Assembly: GCA_025350985.1 (NCBI GenBank)
Contig: JANXWU010000017.1
Location: 1 to 7,104, forward strand
Origin: Spartobacteria bacterium
GTDB lineage: Bacteria > Verrucomicrobiota > Verrucomicrobiia > Chthoniobacterales > Chthoniobacteraceae
Reading direction: 5' to 3'
Length of the DNA: 7,104 bases
A program made the translations under genes and the position numbers. Below, piece after piece: positions 1 to 5,885 of the stretch. Under the pieces are notes generated by a model. It was not told the origin of the DNA, did no database searches, and saw nothing but the letters and a program-made list of their open reading frames with translations. Position 1 is the stretch's first letter. The number at the start of each line of letters is the position of its first letter.

Positions 1-23
1 GCGAAGAAAAAGGGTCGGAGTAG
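1..23 (+). other. possible 3' end of an upstream gene
   Basis: One forward frame reads Glu-Glu-Lys-Gly-Ser-Glu and stops at TAG 21-23, about 25 bases before a strong terminator. A gene ending here would fit that terminator, but six codons cannot identify it, and the other two forward frames are also open through this stretch. This is only a placeholder for whatever is transcribed into the terminator. Confidence 0.15.
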
Positions 24-47
24 CTGTTTTTTCAACGGCAAGAATTC

Positions 48-79
48 GGGCCGGCCTGTTCGCAGGCCGGCCCTTTTTT
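48..79 (+). terminator. rho-independent terminator
   Basis: A perfect 11-base-pair GC-rich stem (48-58 pairs with 63-73) is closed by a TTCG tetraloop (59-62) and followed directly by six T residues (74-79). This is the canonical intrinsic terminator form. The T run lies only on the right side, so it acts on rightward transcription. It closes the unit upstream of this window and separates it from the secreted-protein/kinase genes. Confidence 0.95.
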
Positions 80-193
80 GTCGTCCAAAAAAGTCACAGG
101 GGTGGACGCCGCCTCGTCGGGTTCGTGGCGATGACGAAATGCCTTCCGGAATCGACAGCCGCTCCCTCCCTCCGTAAGGAAGCCGTCCCGAAT

Positions 194-226
194 TTCATCG
201 CCCGAACCAGCACGCTGGAATATAAC
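194..226 (+). promoter_or_regulatory. weak candidate promoter for the secreted protein-kinase unit
   Basis: TATAAC at 221-226 matches the sigma70 -10 consensus at five of six positions and lies in the gap between the terminator and the first gene. No good -35 hexamer is visible: TTCATC at 194-199 matches three of six with an over-long 21-base spacer. If real, transcription would begin near 233 and the leader before ATG 243 would be only about ten bases. A promoter is expected somewhere in 80-242 because of the terminator, but this assignment is weak. Confidence 0.2.
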
Positions 227-242
227 CACGACTCCACTTTTC

Positions 243-707
243 ATGCGATTCCGCCGTCCGACATCTTGCTCCCAATTCGCTGCGATTCTCAGCTTGCTCA
301 TTTCATTTTCCACCCTTCACGCGAAATCCAAACACCCAAAACCGCCGAAGCCGGTGCCGGCTCCGGGGGCGCTCGATGGCAAGGCGTTTCTCGGCGCGTT
401 CACCGAGTCCGGGGTGCATCGCGGACGGGAGGAGCTGATTGAATTCCAGGACGGAAAATTTCAGTCCACGCTTTGCCGTCGTTACGGGTTTGGCACGCCG
501 GCTTACTTTTGCACGCGCCGCGTGGATGGCTCGCTCCGGTTTACGGCTTCCGCTTCGACCGACAAGATCGGCACGATGAACTGGGATGTGGTGGTGTATG
601 GCAACCGGCTGGATGGCGTGATGACATGGGCCGAGTCGATGGAGAAAATTCACACCTACGGCTACCACGCCCTCCTGCGGCAGCCGCCAGCGGGCGCGGG
701 AAAATGA
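243..707 (+). CDS. small secreted hypothetical protein, probable beta-rich domain
   Basis: This encodes 154 residues. An N-terminal signal peptide is clear: basic RFRR, a hydrophobic core at about residues 12-25, and a likely cleavage after LHA (27). The mature protein starts with a Lys/Pro-rich linker (28-41). A compact domain follows with a DGK-F-G start (45-51), an ELIEF/DGKF strand pair (64-73), C78, YGFG (81-84), C90 and later G-M-W and G-L-D-G-W strand motifs (110-129). That spacing resembles a widespread family of small periplasmic proteins of unknown function with F.S..C..YGFG and G.M.W motifs; this is recalled by pattern, not searched. C78 and C90 could form a disulfide. No Shine-Dalgarno sequence precedes ATG 243. 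The stop TGA (705-707) overlaps the kinase ATG (704-706), implying translational coupling. No function can be assigned; a periplasmic role near the sensor pathway is an inference. Confidence 0.8.
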   Translation: MRFRRPTSCSQFAAILSLLISFSTLHAKSKHPKPPKPVPAPGALDGKAFLGAFTESGVHRGREELIEFQDGKFQSTLCRRYGFGTPAYFCTRRVDGSLRFTASASTDKIGTMNWDVVVYGNRLDGVMTWAESMEKIHTYGYHALLRQPPAGAGK

Positions 708-1954
708 ACTCCAGTTTTCTCGACAAACTGCTGGAGCGCATTGGGCGCATCGGGCCGGAGGAAGTCCAAAATTACATCCAGCGGCTGGCGCGGGAGAAGG
801 GGTTCTTCGGGACGATCCTCGACGCGATCCATGAAGGCGTGATCGTCACCGACCCCGAGGGACGCATCAGTTTTGTGAACCCGGCGGCGTGCGGGCTGTT
901 CGGACTGGATGGGGAAAAATGCGGCGGCGAATTGATTGGCGAACGCATCGCCGGCTTCGACTGGAAATCGCTGGTGCAATCCGAGCGCGTGATCAGCCGG
1001 GACATGGAAATTTTCTATCCCGAGAATCGCTACATCAACTTCTACGTCGTGCCGCTGAAAACGGAAGGCGATAGGTCGAAGGATCTGGGAGAAAGGAAGG
1101 CGGCAGACCTGTCATCGGACACTCACGATCTGCGGCCCGTCGGCTACGCGATCATTCTGCGCGACATCACCGAGAGTCGGCGTTCGACCGAGCAGGAGAT
1201 CGAGTCGGAAAAACTTTCCGCAGTCACGCTGCTGGCGGCCGGCGTTGCCCACGAGATTGGGAATCCACTGAACTCGCTGAACATCCACCTGCAATTGATG
1301 GCACGAAAGGCCCGCAAGCTGCCGGTGAAAGTGCGCGACGAGTTTCAGGAATCGCTGCACGTCGCGCGCGGAGAAATCCAGCGGCTCGACTACATCATCA
1401 CGCAGTTTTTACGCGCCATCCGCCCGGCGCAGATCGAGACGCGGCCCGAGAATATCAACACGCTCATTCGCGAGTCGGTGTCATTTTTGGAACTGGAGAT
1501 CAAGGATCGCGACATCATCGTCGAGACGGAGTTGCGCCCCGATTTGCCGCTGCTCGAAGTGGATCGGGACCAGATCAAGCAGGTGTTTTACAACGTGATC
1601 AAAAACAGTTTTCAGGCGATGCGCAGTGGAGGGATTCTGCACTTGAAAACGGATGCCGATGACAGCAATGCCACGATTGCCTTCACCGACACGGGTGGAG
1701 GAATCTCGCCCGAAAACATGAACAAAATCTTCGAGCCTTACTTCACGACCAAGGCAAGCGGCACGGGGCTTGGGCTGCTCATCGTGCGGCGCATCGTGCG
1801 CGCGCACGGCGGCGAAATCGACATCGTGAACAACGAGGGCCAAGGCATCACGCTGACCATCCGGCTTCCGTTGCAACATCGCCGCCTGCGGATGCTGCCA
1901 GCTGGCGGGGCGCTGCCGGAAGGAGCAGGGCGGAAGGCGGAGGGCGGAAGCTGA
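704..1954 (+). CDS. soluble PAS-domain sensor histidine kinase (NtrB/AtoS-like)
   Basis: This 416-residue protein has no membrane segment, so it should sense in the cytoplasm and phosphorylate the regulator encoded next. In order it has an N-terminal helical part (1-33), a PAS domain (about 34-157, ending IILRDITESRR), a HisKA dimerisation helix with phospho-acceptor H183 in GVAHEIGNPLN, and a HATPase domain. The ATPase motifs are complete: N-box N297/N301, G1 box DTGGGI (329-334), F-box FEPYFTTK (343-350) and G2 box GTGLGL (353-358). Start 704 is chosen because the ATGA overlap with the upstream stop is tight and no other in-frame ATG lies close by; the open frame extends upstream only as antisense-free shadow of the secreted-protein gene. 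Two oddities: a charged insertion at about 121-146 inside the PAS domain, and a Gly/Ala-rich tail (404-416), both encoded by 7-base repeat tracts. The signal sensed is unknown. Confidence 0.95.
   Translation: MNSSFLDKLLERIGRIGPEEVQNYIQRLAREKGFFGTILDAIHEGVIVTDPEGRISFVNPAACGLFGLDGEKCGGELIGERIAGFDWKSLVQSERVISRDMEIFYPENRYINFYVVPLKTEGDRSKDLGERKAADLSSDTHDLRPVGYAIILRDITESRRSTEQEIESEKLSAVTLLAAGVAHEIGNPLNSLNIHLQLMARKARKLPVKVRDEFQESLHVARGEIQRLDYIITQFLRAIRPAQIETRPENINTLIRESVSFLELEIKDRDIIVETELRPDLPLLEVDRDQIKQVFYNVIKNSFQAMRSGGILHLKTDADDSNATIAFTDTGGGISPENMNKIFEPYFTTKASGTGLGLLIVRRIVRAHGGEIDIVNNEGQGITLTIRLPLQHRRLRMLPAGGALPEGAGRKAEGGS
1063..1104 (+). repeat. heptad-phased repeat tract inside the PAS coding region
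   Basis: Six successive 7-base units (starting 1063, 1070, 1077, 1084, 1091 and 1098) each have GG at unit positions 5-6, most preceded by A. They are degenerate but exactly in phase, and they read through in frame as the charged residues about 120-134 of the kinase. The surrounding insertion runs to about residue 146, with the PAS fold resuming at GYAIILRD. The tract looks like a repeat tolerated in a surface loop. Confidence 0.6.
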
Positions 1955-1956
1955 CA
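1915..1956 (+). repeat. heptad repeat tract over the kinase 3' end (left arm)
   Basis: Six 7-base units in phase: GCCGGAA, GGAGCAG, GGCGGAA, GGCGGAG, GGCGGAA and GCTGACA. They encode kinase residues 404-416, and the last unit contains the stop codon TGA (1952-1954). The HATPase domain ends well before (about residue 390), so the tail is dispensable in appearance. The tract is an inverted partner of the one at 2066-2093. Confidence 0.75.
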
Positions 1957-2097
1957 GGCGCGCGCCATCGAAACATGAAACAAAACGGGAGCGCGAACGA
2001 TCCGCCGGATTTGAAATTCGCATCAAAGATTACGCACGGCGGGTGAACGAAGTTCTGAAAAAATCTTCCGCCTTCTGACCTCCGCCTTCTGCCTTGC
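1925..2097 (+). promoter_or_regulatory. long inverted repeat: potential mRNA stem bridging kinase stop and regulator start
   Basis: Bases 1925-1950 can pair with 2072-2097 in RNA. Of 26 positions, 22 are Watson-Crick pairs, three are G-U (1928/2094, 1932/2090, 1946/2076) and one is a G-A mismatch (1944/2078). The loop is 121 bases (1951-2071). The left arm ends just before the kinase stop codon, and the right arm ends one base before the regulator ATG (2099). There is no T run after it, so it does not look like an intrinsic terminator. A ribosome finishing the kinase would open the left arm and free the regulator start, so coupling across the gap is plausible but inferred. It may also simply be two repeat tracts that happen to lie in opposite orientation. 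Confidence 0.55.
2066..2093 (+). repeat. heptad repeat tract before the regulator (right arm)
   Basis: Four 7-base units in phase: TTCCGCC, TTCTGAC, CTCCGCC and TTCTGCC. Read on the minus strand these are GGCAGAA, GGCGGAG, GTCAGAA and GGCGGAA, the same family as the tract at 1915-1956. They fill the position where a ribosome binding site would normally stand for the regulator gene. Confidence 0.75.
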
Positions 2098-2098
2098 C

Positions 2099-3505
2099 AT
2101 GACTCCGACCATCCTCATCGTCGATGACGAAAAACACACCCGTGACGGACTGCGCGCGTCGCTGGAGGACAGCTTTGATGTTTACGTCGCAGCGGACATC
2201 GCGGGCGCGCTGAACGTTTTGAAAAGCGAATCGGTCGCGCTGATGGTGACCGATCTGCGGCTGGGCGGCGACGATGGGATGAAGCTGATCGAGGCGGCGT
2301 TGAAAATGCCACGCGCGCCGATTTGCATCATGATGACGGCCTACGGCAGCGTCGATACGGCGGTCGAGGCGATGAAGCGGGGCGCATACGATTTTGTCAC
2401 GAAGCCGGTGAACATCGACCAGTTGGAACTGCGCATCCGGCGGGCGCTCAAGAGCCGCGCGATTGAAACGGAAAACGTGGAATTGAAGCAGCAGGTCGAG
2501 ACGAAATTTGGACTCGAAAGCATGATCGGCGGGTCGCTGGCGATGCAGGATGTGTTCGACACGATCAAGCAGGTTGCGCCTTCGCGGGCGACGGTTTTGG
2601 TGTCCGGGGAGAGCGGGACGGGCAAGGAACTGGCGGCGCACGCGATCCACAATTTGAGCGAGCGCGACAAGGCGAAATTCATCGCGGTGCATTGCGCCGC
2701 GCTGTCGCCGCAACTGCTCGAGAGCGAGTTGTTCGGGCACGAACGCGGGGCGTTCACCGGCGCGGTCGAGCGGCGTCTGGGGAGATTCGAGCAGGCGCAC
2801 GGCGGCACGCTGTTTCTGGACGAGATCGGCGAGATTGACGCGAGCACGCAGGTGAAAATTCTGCGCGCGCTGGACCCCGGCGTGTTCGAGCGCGTCGGTG
2901 GAAACCAGACGTTGCAAGCGGACGTGCGCTTGATCGCGGCGACGAACAAGAATCTGGAAAAGCTCGTGGCCGAGGGAAAATTCCGGGACGATTTATTCTG
3001 GCGGCTGAACGTGGTGCAAATCCACATGCCCGCGCTGCGGGAACGGCCCGAGGACGCGGCCTTGCTGGCGGCGCATTTTTTACGGAAATCCGCGGAGGAA
3101 AATAAAAAGCCGAAACGGGAACTGAGCGCCGAGGCGGTGGACTGCATCGCGGGCTACCACTGGCCGGGGAACGTGCGCGAGCTGCGCGCCGCCATCGAAC
3201 GTGCCGTGGTGCTGGCGACCGGGACCAAGATCACCGCGCGTGATTTGCCGGCAGCGGTGCGCGATACCGCGACGCGCGCGGTCGTCCACGGCGCGGTTCC
3301 GTTTTCCGGCAACCAATTCGATTTGCACGAAACCGAACACCGGCTCATCCTCCGCGCGCTCGATGAAAGCAAAGGCAACCGCACCGCCGCCGCGAAAAAG
3401 CTCGGCATCAGCCGCCGCACTTTGCACCGGAAAATCAATGAGCTGGGCCTTGCCAAAAAATCTGCCTTCAAAACTTCCAACCTGAAAACCGATCCCAACG
3501 CGTGA
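2099..3505 (+). CDS. NtrC-family sigma54-dependent response regulator
   Basis: This 468-residue protein activates sigma54 promoters once phosphorylated, presumably by the adjacent kinase. The receiver domain (1-120) has the acidic pair D9/D10, phospho-acceptor D52, T80 and K102. The AAA+ domain (about 140-375) has Walker A GESGTGKE (170-177), the sigma54-contacting GAFTGA loop (217-222), Walker B LFLDE (238-242), the sensor-I ATN (281-283), the FRDDLFWRLNV arginine-finger region (295-305) and sensor-II WPGNVREL (355-362). A Fis-type helix-turn-helix (about 411-448) ends the conserved part. All motifs are intact, so it should be functional. It starts at the first in-frame ATG, which puts the receiver beginning at its normal place; no Shine-Dalgarno sequence is present. 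The tail from about residue 454 (SAFKTSNLK...) comes from a repeat tract and is probably unstructured. Target genes are unknown; related regulators commonly control nitrogen, acetoacetate or envelope functions. Confidence 0.96.
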   Translation: MTPTILIVDDEKHTRDGLRASLEDSFDVYVAADIAGALNVLKSESVALMVTDLRLGGDDGMKLIEAALKMPRAPICIMMTAYGSVDTAVEAMKRGAYDFVTKPVNIDQLELRIRRALKSRAIETENVELKQQVETKFGLESMIGGSLAMQDVFDTIKQVAPSRATVLVSGESGTGKELAAHAIHNLSERDKAKFIAVHCAALSPQLLESELFGHERGAFTGAVERRLGRFEQAHGGTLFLDEIGEIDASTQVKILRALDPGVFERVGGNQTLQADVRLIAATNKNLEKLVAEGKFRDDLFWRLNVVQIHMPALRERPEDAALLAAHFLRKSAEENKKPKRELSAEAVDCIAGYHWPGNVRELRAAIERAVVLATGTKITARDLPAAVRDTATRAVVHGAVPFSGNQFDLHETEHRLILRALDESKGNRTAAAKKLGISRRTLHRKINELGLAKKSAFKTSNLKTDPNA

Positions 3506-3592
3506 AGTGCCGGTCGTGCCTGATTCCAAATTGGTGCCGCTTCCAGCTTGGCGTTTCCGGTGCGCTTGGTGTTTGGTGTTTGAAATTTCCCC
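3460..3592 (+). repeat. heptad-phased tract across regulator 3' end and the next gene's leader
   Basis: Nineteen 7-base units in one constant phase can be laid from 3460 to 3592. Clear members are ATCTGCC (3460), TTCAAAA (3467), CTTCCAA (3474), ATTCCAA (3523), ATTGGTG (3530), CTTGGTG (3565), TTTGGTG (3572) and TTTGAAA (3579). CTTCCAA and ATTCCAA are exactly 49 bases apart, keeping phase. The middle (3488-3522) is strongly degenerate. The tract encodes the last 15 residues of the regulator, contains its stop codon and fills the whole 90-base gap to the membrane protein start. Confidence 0.6.
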
Positions 3593-3595
3593 GCC

Positions 3596-5491
3596 ATGGC
3601 CACTGAACACCAAGTCCAGACGTTCGTTCACAAACTCGAGGAAGGGGATTGGGTGCGCTGGGTTTATTTCGCGCTGCTGCTCACCGCGTCCATTTTTGGA
3701 ATCTACCGTTTTTTGTTTACTGAGGGCAGTCCGGGAAGCTTCCGCGGGCTGTCCAGCGCCAAGGGGATGGAGCAGGCGCAAATCGCCCGCGAGGTCGCGC
3801 GCGGGAACGGGTTCAGCACGAAATTCATCCGGCCGCTCGCGATCACCCAATTTCAGAAGCACAAGGGGGGACTGCCCGAGGGAAATATCCCCGACACTTA
3901 TCAGGCGCCGCTCAATCCGTGGGTGAACTCCCTGGCGCTGCGGCTTTGCAAAGGCTCCTGGAAGATGACCACCAAGGATGTGGTTTACACCAGCGACCGC
4001 GTGATCTCCGCGGTGGCGATGATTTTTTTCATTTTGTCGATGGCACTCAGTTACCGCACGGCGCTGCGGCTGTTCGATCAGCGGCTGGCCCTCGTGGGAA
4101 TGGGGCTGCTGCTGGTGTGCGACACGTTCTGGCAGTTCTCGATGTCTGGGCTGCCGCAAATGCTGATGCTGCTGATCTTCAGCGGCTGCTGTTACGCATT
4201 GGTGCGGGCCGTGGAGGCCGGGCAGTTGTGGGAGGGCACGGAGGCGCTGGACTTTTACACGTTCGACACCAGTCCCAGGGTGCCGACCGCGGCCGCTGAG
4301 GCGTCCACGCCGGGGGGAGAGGCGCCGCCGCTGGCCACTCCGGGATTGGCGATTTTTCGGGAGCCGCTGTTCTGGCTGCTGTGCGCCGCCGTGCTTTTTG
4401 GATTACTGACGCTCGCGCACGGGCTGGCCGCGTGGATTTTTGGCGGGGCACTGCTCTTTTGTGCGCTCCACTTTCGTCCGCGCGCGGGATCCTTCGTGAA
4501 GCGGATTTTCAAAAATCCCGCGCTGTGGATGGCGGTGGTTTATCTGCTCGTTTACGCGCCGTGGATCATGCGAAACCAGCGCGTCTGCGGCGCACCGTTC
4601 GGCATCGCGACCTATTCGATTTTTCATCAACTTCGCGGCACCGAAAGCCAGGTGATGCGGACACAGGAGCTTTCATTCAAGGGAATCAATCCAATCACCT
4701 TCCGGCTGAAAGTGGTGCGGCAGGCGATGGATCAGTTCGCCGGCATTTACGGGCATTTCGGCAGCATCCTGGTCGCGCCGCTTTTTTTTCTGTCCCTCAT
4801 GCATTTGTTTAAAGGACGCACGGCCTCGAGTTTTCGCTGGTGTCTTTTTGCGATGTGGGTGCCGGCGCTCATCGGCATGGGTGCATTCGGCTTGGAATCG
4901 CCCGTCTTGGATGCAAACGACCTGCACATTTTGTTCGCGCCGATGATGACTTTTTACGGAGTGGCGCTGGTCTTGGTGATGTGGAGCCGGCTGGAAATCA
5001 ATATCGCGCTCGTGCGCTACGGCTTCGTCGGTTTGATTTATCTGATCTCCGGCCTGCCGCTTTTCAACACGCTCTTCGGCAGGGCCGAGGGCCGCGTGCA
5101 GTGGCCGCCGTACGTGCCGCCTTTCATTTCCCTGCTCGGCGACTGGGTGGATCGCCCCGACGAAGTGCTCTGCTCCGACATGCCCTGGGCCGTGGCGTGG
5201 TATGCCGATCGCAAGTGCCTTTGGTTGCCCATCACGGTGAAAGAATTCGTGCAACTCAACGACGACAACACGCTGCACGGACGCCTGGTCGGATTGTATC
5301 TCACGCCCATCACCGGCAACCGCGCCTTCATCGCGGATGTGGTCAAAGGCGAATACAAGGACTGGTATCCGTTCATCATCCGCAATGTGCAAATCCGCGA
5401 CTTTCCGCTGCGGGCAGTGACCGCGCTGCCCATCGACAACGAGTGCGTTTTTTATTGCGACCGCGACCGCTGGTCCACGCGCGTCGAGTGA
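3596..5491 (+). CDS. polytopic membrane glycosyltransferase-like protein (GT-C fold, ArnT/PMT-related)
   Basis: This 631-residue protein has about eleven hydrophobic segments (roughly 21-42, 136-157, 162-178, 184-204, 256-272, 274-292, 308-326, 389-405, 413-432, 446-464 and 470-490) and a C-terminal soluble part (about 500-631). After the first segment comes a long outer loop with GMEQAQIAREVARG (57-70) and then IRPL (78-81), the place where GT-C enzymes that use lipid-phosphate sugar donors carry their acidic catalytic residues. E59 is the likely counterpart. The C-terminal DMPWAVAWYADRKCLWLP stretch (528-545) is typical of this group. It would transfer a sugar to lipid, protein or glycan outside the cytoplasmic membrane, but donor and acceptor cannot be read. 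A Pro/Ala/Gly-rich loop (about 225-252) between hydrophobic segments looks disordered. ATG 3596 has no Shine-Dalgarno sequence. A non-enzymatic membrane protein of the same fold is possible. Confidence 0.8.
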   Translation: MATEHQVQTFVHKLEEGDWVRWVYFALLLTASIFGIYRFLFTEGSPGSFRGLSSAKGMEQAQIAREVARGNGFSTKFIRPLAITQFQKHKGGLPEGNIPDTYQAPLNPWVNSLALRLCKGSWKMTTKDVVYTSDRVISAVAMIFFILSMALSYRTALRLFDQRLALVGMGLLLVCDTFWQFSMSGLPQMLMLLIFSGCCYALVRAVEAGQLWEGTEALDFYTFDTSPRVPTAAAEASTPGGEAPPLATPGLAIFREPLFWLLCAAVLFGLLTLAHGLAAWIFGGALLFCALHFRPRAGSFVKRIFKNPALWMAVVYLLVYAPWIMRNQRVCGAPFGIATYSIFHQLRGTESQVMRTQELSFKGINPITFRLKVVRQAMDQFAGIYGHFGSILVAPLFFLSLMHLFKGRTASSFRWCLFAMWVPALIGMGAFGLESPVLDANDLHILFAPMMTFYGVALVLVMWSRLEINIALVRYGFVGLIYLISGLPLFNTLFGRAEGRVQWPPYVPPFISLLGDWVDRPDEVLCSDMPWAVAWYADRKCLWLPITVKEFVQLNDDNTLHGRLVGLYLTPITGNRAFIADVVKGEYKDWYPFIIRNVQIRDFPLRAVTALPIDNECVFYCDRDRWSTRVE

Positions 5492-5551
5492 TCGCCGGGC
5501 AAAAAACAGCGCATTGCATCCTCGTTCCTCACCAGATAATTTGCCGGTTCG

Positions 5552-5848
5552 ATGCCAGCCAAAACCCCGCCACCTAAAACCGCCGAACAGCCCAGCTTTG
5601 AGAGCGCCATCGAGCGCCTGGAGCTGATCGTCGCGCAGATGGAAAACGACAAGCTCCCGCTCGAAGACCTGCTGGTGCGCTACGAGGAGGGGATCAAACT
5701 GGTGGCCGTCTGCTCGGAAAAACTCGACGCGGCCGAGAAAAAAATCACGATCATCACCCGCGATGCGGCGGGCCAGCCACGGCTGGAGGAGTTCGAGCCG
5801 GAAGAAAAAGCAGCACCGAGCCAGGGCGGTGGCGTGGCCTTGTTTTAA
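5552..5848 (+). CDS. xseB: exodeoxyribonuclease VII small subunit
   Basis: This 98-residue protein is the small subunit of exonuclease VII, which degrades single-stranded DNA to oligonucleotides in both directions; several copies bind each XseA large subunit. The family core is plain at residues 16-67: FESAIERLELIV, then LPLEDLLVRYEEG, then the C-SEKLDAAEKKI helix. The family is usually about 70-90 residues, so the Lys/Pro N-terminus (1-13) and acidic to Gly-rich C-terminus (80-98) are modest extensions. xseA is not in the window. The gene lies 60 bases after the membrane protein and 37 bases before dxs, an arrangement that recalls the xseB-ispA-dxs order in enterobacteria but without ispA. 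No ribosome binding site is visible before ATG 5552. Confidence 0.93.
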   Translation: MPAKTPPPKTAEQPSFESAIERLELIVAQMENDKLPLEDLLVRYEEGIKLVAVCSEKLDAAEKKITIITRDAAGQPRLEEFEPEEKAAPSQGGGVALF

Positions 5849-5885
5849 TCCCTCAACTCGGAGCTAAAAACTTCCCATTTTTCCC

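Noticed and set aside
136..155. GTGGCGATGACGAAATGCC as a possible sigma54 promoter before the secreted protein
   Set aside because: The GG and GC elements are 12 bases apart, not the required 10.
32..313. Minus-strand open frame over the upstream gap
   Set aside because: It runs through the terminator stem and overlaps the signal-peptide region of the secreted protein, with no domain or start signal.
1957..1966. Perfect palindrome GGCGCGCGCC after the kinase stop
   Set aside because: It has no spacer or T run to act as a terminator, and short GC palindromes are expected by chance at this base composition.
2030..2917. Long open frame on the minus strand opposite the regulator (295 codons)
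   Set aside because: It lies antisense to a gene with complete conserved motifs, is rich in Arg, His and Gln as expected from reading GC-rich codons backwards, and shows no recognisable domain.
3080..4159. Long minus-strand open frame (359 codons) opposite the regulator end and glycosyltransferase start
   Set aside because: It crosses two real genes and the repeat tract, and its composition is that of an antisense shadow. Openness is explained by codon bias on the other strand.
5495..5547. Near-inverted CCGGGCAAA and TTTGCCGG around the gap before xseB
   Set aside because: The arms are short, imperfect and separated by a long loop with no T run, so neither a terminator nor an operator can be supported.
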